NCBI RefSeq assembly: GCF_024347535.1
Contig: NZ_AP025497.1
Span: 682,001-746,000, forward strand
Direction: 5' to 3'
Length of the DNA: 64,000 bases
From: Vibrio kanaloae
GTDB taxonomy: Bacteria; Pseudomonadota; Gammaproteobacteria; Enterobacterales; Vibrionaceae
The notes below the pieces were generated by a model. The model was not told the origin of the DNA and did not search any database. It saw only the letters and a list, made by a program, of their open reading frames with translations. This document shows, piece by piece, positions 63,804 to 64,000 of the stretch (the first letter of the stretch is position 1; each line of letters begins with the position of its first letter). The position numbers and the translations under genes are program-made.

Positions 63804-63998
63804 TTATGCTGCATCTTCTTCTGCGTCTTCAACAGCTTCAAGCTTCTTAGCTTTTTTCGGAGCTGGTTTACGCTTAGCACCTAATGCGTAAAGAACTTCT
63901 TCTTTGTTCTTCGCTAGGTACATTGCAAGTTCTTCTTGCTTGCCTTCATCTTCAACTAAATCGCTTTTGCCTAAAAGTTCAAAAAGCTCATCAGCCAT
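63804..63998 (-). CDS. Small charged protein (64 aa), unknown
   Basis: A 64-residue protein starting MADELFELLGKSDLVEDEGK. The first half is helical and acidic, then a Lys/Pro-rich stretch (KRKPAPKKAKK) and an acidic tail (EAVEDAEEDAA). No family is recognised. Its stop and start are both inside the window; the promoter is outside on the right. Confidence 0.65.
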   Translation of the reverse strand: MADELFELLGKSDLVEDEGKQEELAMYLAKNKEEVLYALGAKRKPAPKKAKKLEAVEDAEEDAA

Positions 63999-64000
63999 AT

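Overview
This window looks like a piece of a Vibrio chromosome 1. It is a moderately AT-rich gammaproteobacterial sequence. The block ssrA-smpB-ratA-ratB-bamE-recN-nadK-grpE-dnaK-dnaJ, followed by a minor-pilin cluster, tadA, mltF and purL, is the order I know from V. cholerae chromosome 1. The species is not fixed by what I can see; a Splendidus-clade-like Vibrio is a guess.

Left part (1-12.8 kb): metabolic, transport and envelope genes. These are a LysR regulator, an NhaC-type Na+/H+ antiporter, a YaaH/SatP acetate transporter, an AgcS Na+:alanine symporter, a PlsC acyltransferase, a zinc-ribbon protein of unknown role, a DUF429 protein, an M15 peptidase and an exported protein built from four retropepsin-like repeats. 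From 12.8 to 15.75 kb the sequence is accessory. It holds a ParE-like gene followed by two tiny genes (one basic, one acidic product), a three-gene membrane/periplasmic operon and a frameshifted YgjP-type metallopeptidase.

Centre (15.8-34.3 kb): an ~18.4 kb integrated island inserted at the 3' end of ssrA (tmRNA), the same spot used by VPI-1 in V. cholerae. A tyrosine integrase sits beside ssrA. A decayed copy of the ssrA 3' end marks the far border, and a 23-bp direct repeat lies just inside both ends. The left half carries an inovirus-Gp2-like gene, an AlpA remnant, an LRAT-like protein, a small second recombinase, a lipoprotein, DUF2787 and RadC genes, and an RNase HI homologue that seems to have lost its catalytic residues. 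The right half is one tight operon: ribbon-helix-helix regulator, SNF2/HepA-like helicase, two different type III (beta-class) DNA methyltransferases, and a type III Res helicase-nuclease. This looks like a defence system with two specificities and one nuclease, plus an extra SNF2 motor. It is the most interesting part of the window.

Right part (34.3-64 kb): conserved core. It holds ribosome rescue (ssrA, smpB), ratAB, bamE, recN, nadK, the heat-shock genes grpE, dnaK and dnaJ (sigma-32-like promoters ahead of grpE and dnaK), a Na+:dicarboxylate symporter and type IV minor pilins. An IS630-type element with a broken transposase frame follows. Next come an AbgT transporter, tadA, mltF, purL (with a PurR-type operator), dapD, a lipoprotein 5'-nucleotidase, a MarC/YhgN membrane protein and a small acidic/basic protein at the right edge. 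No tRNA or rRNA gene and no CRISPR array was seen.
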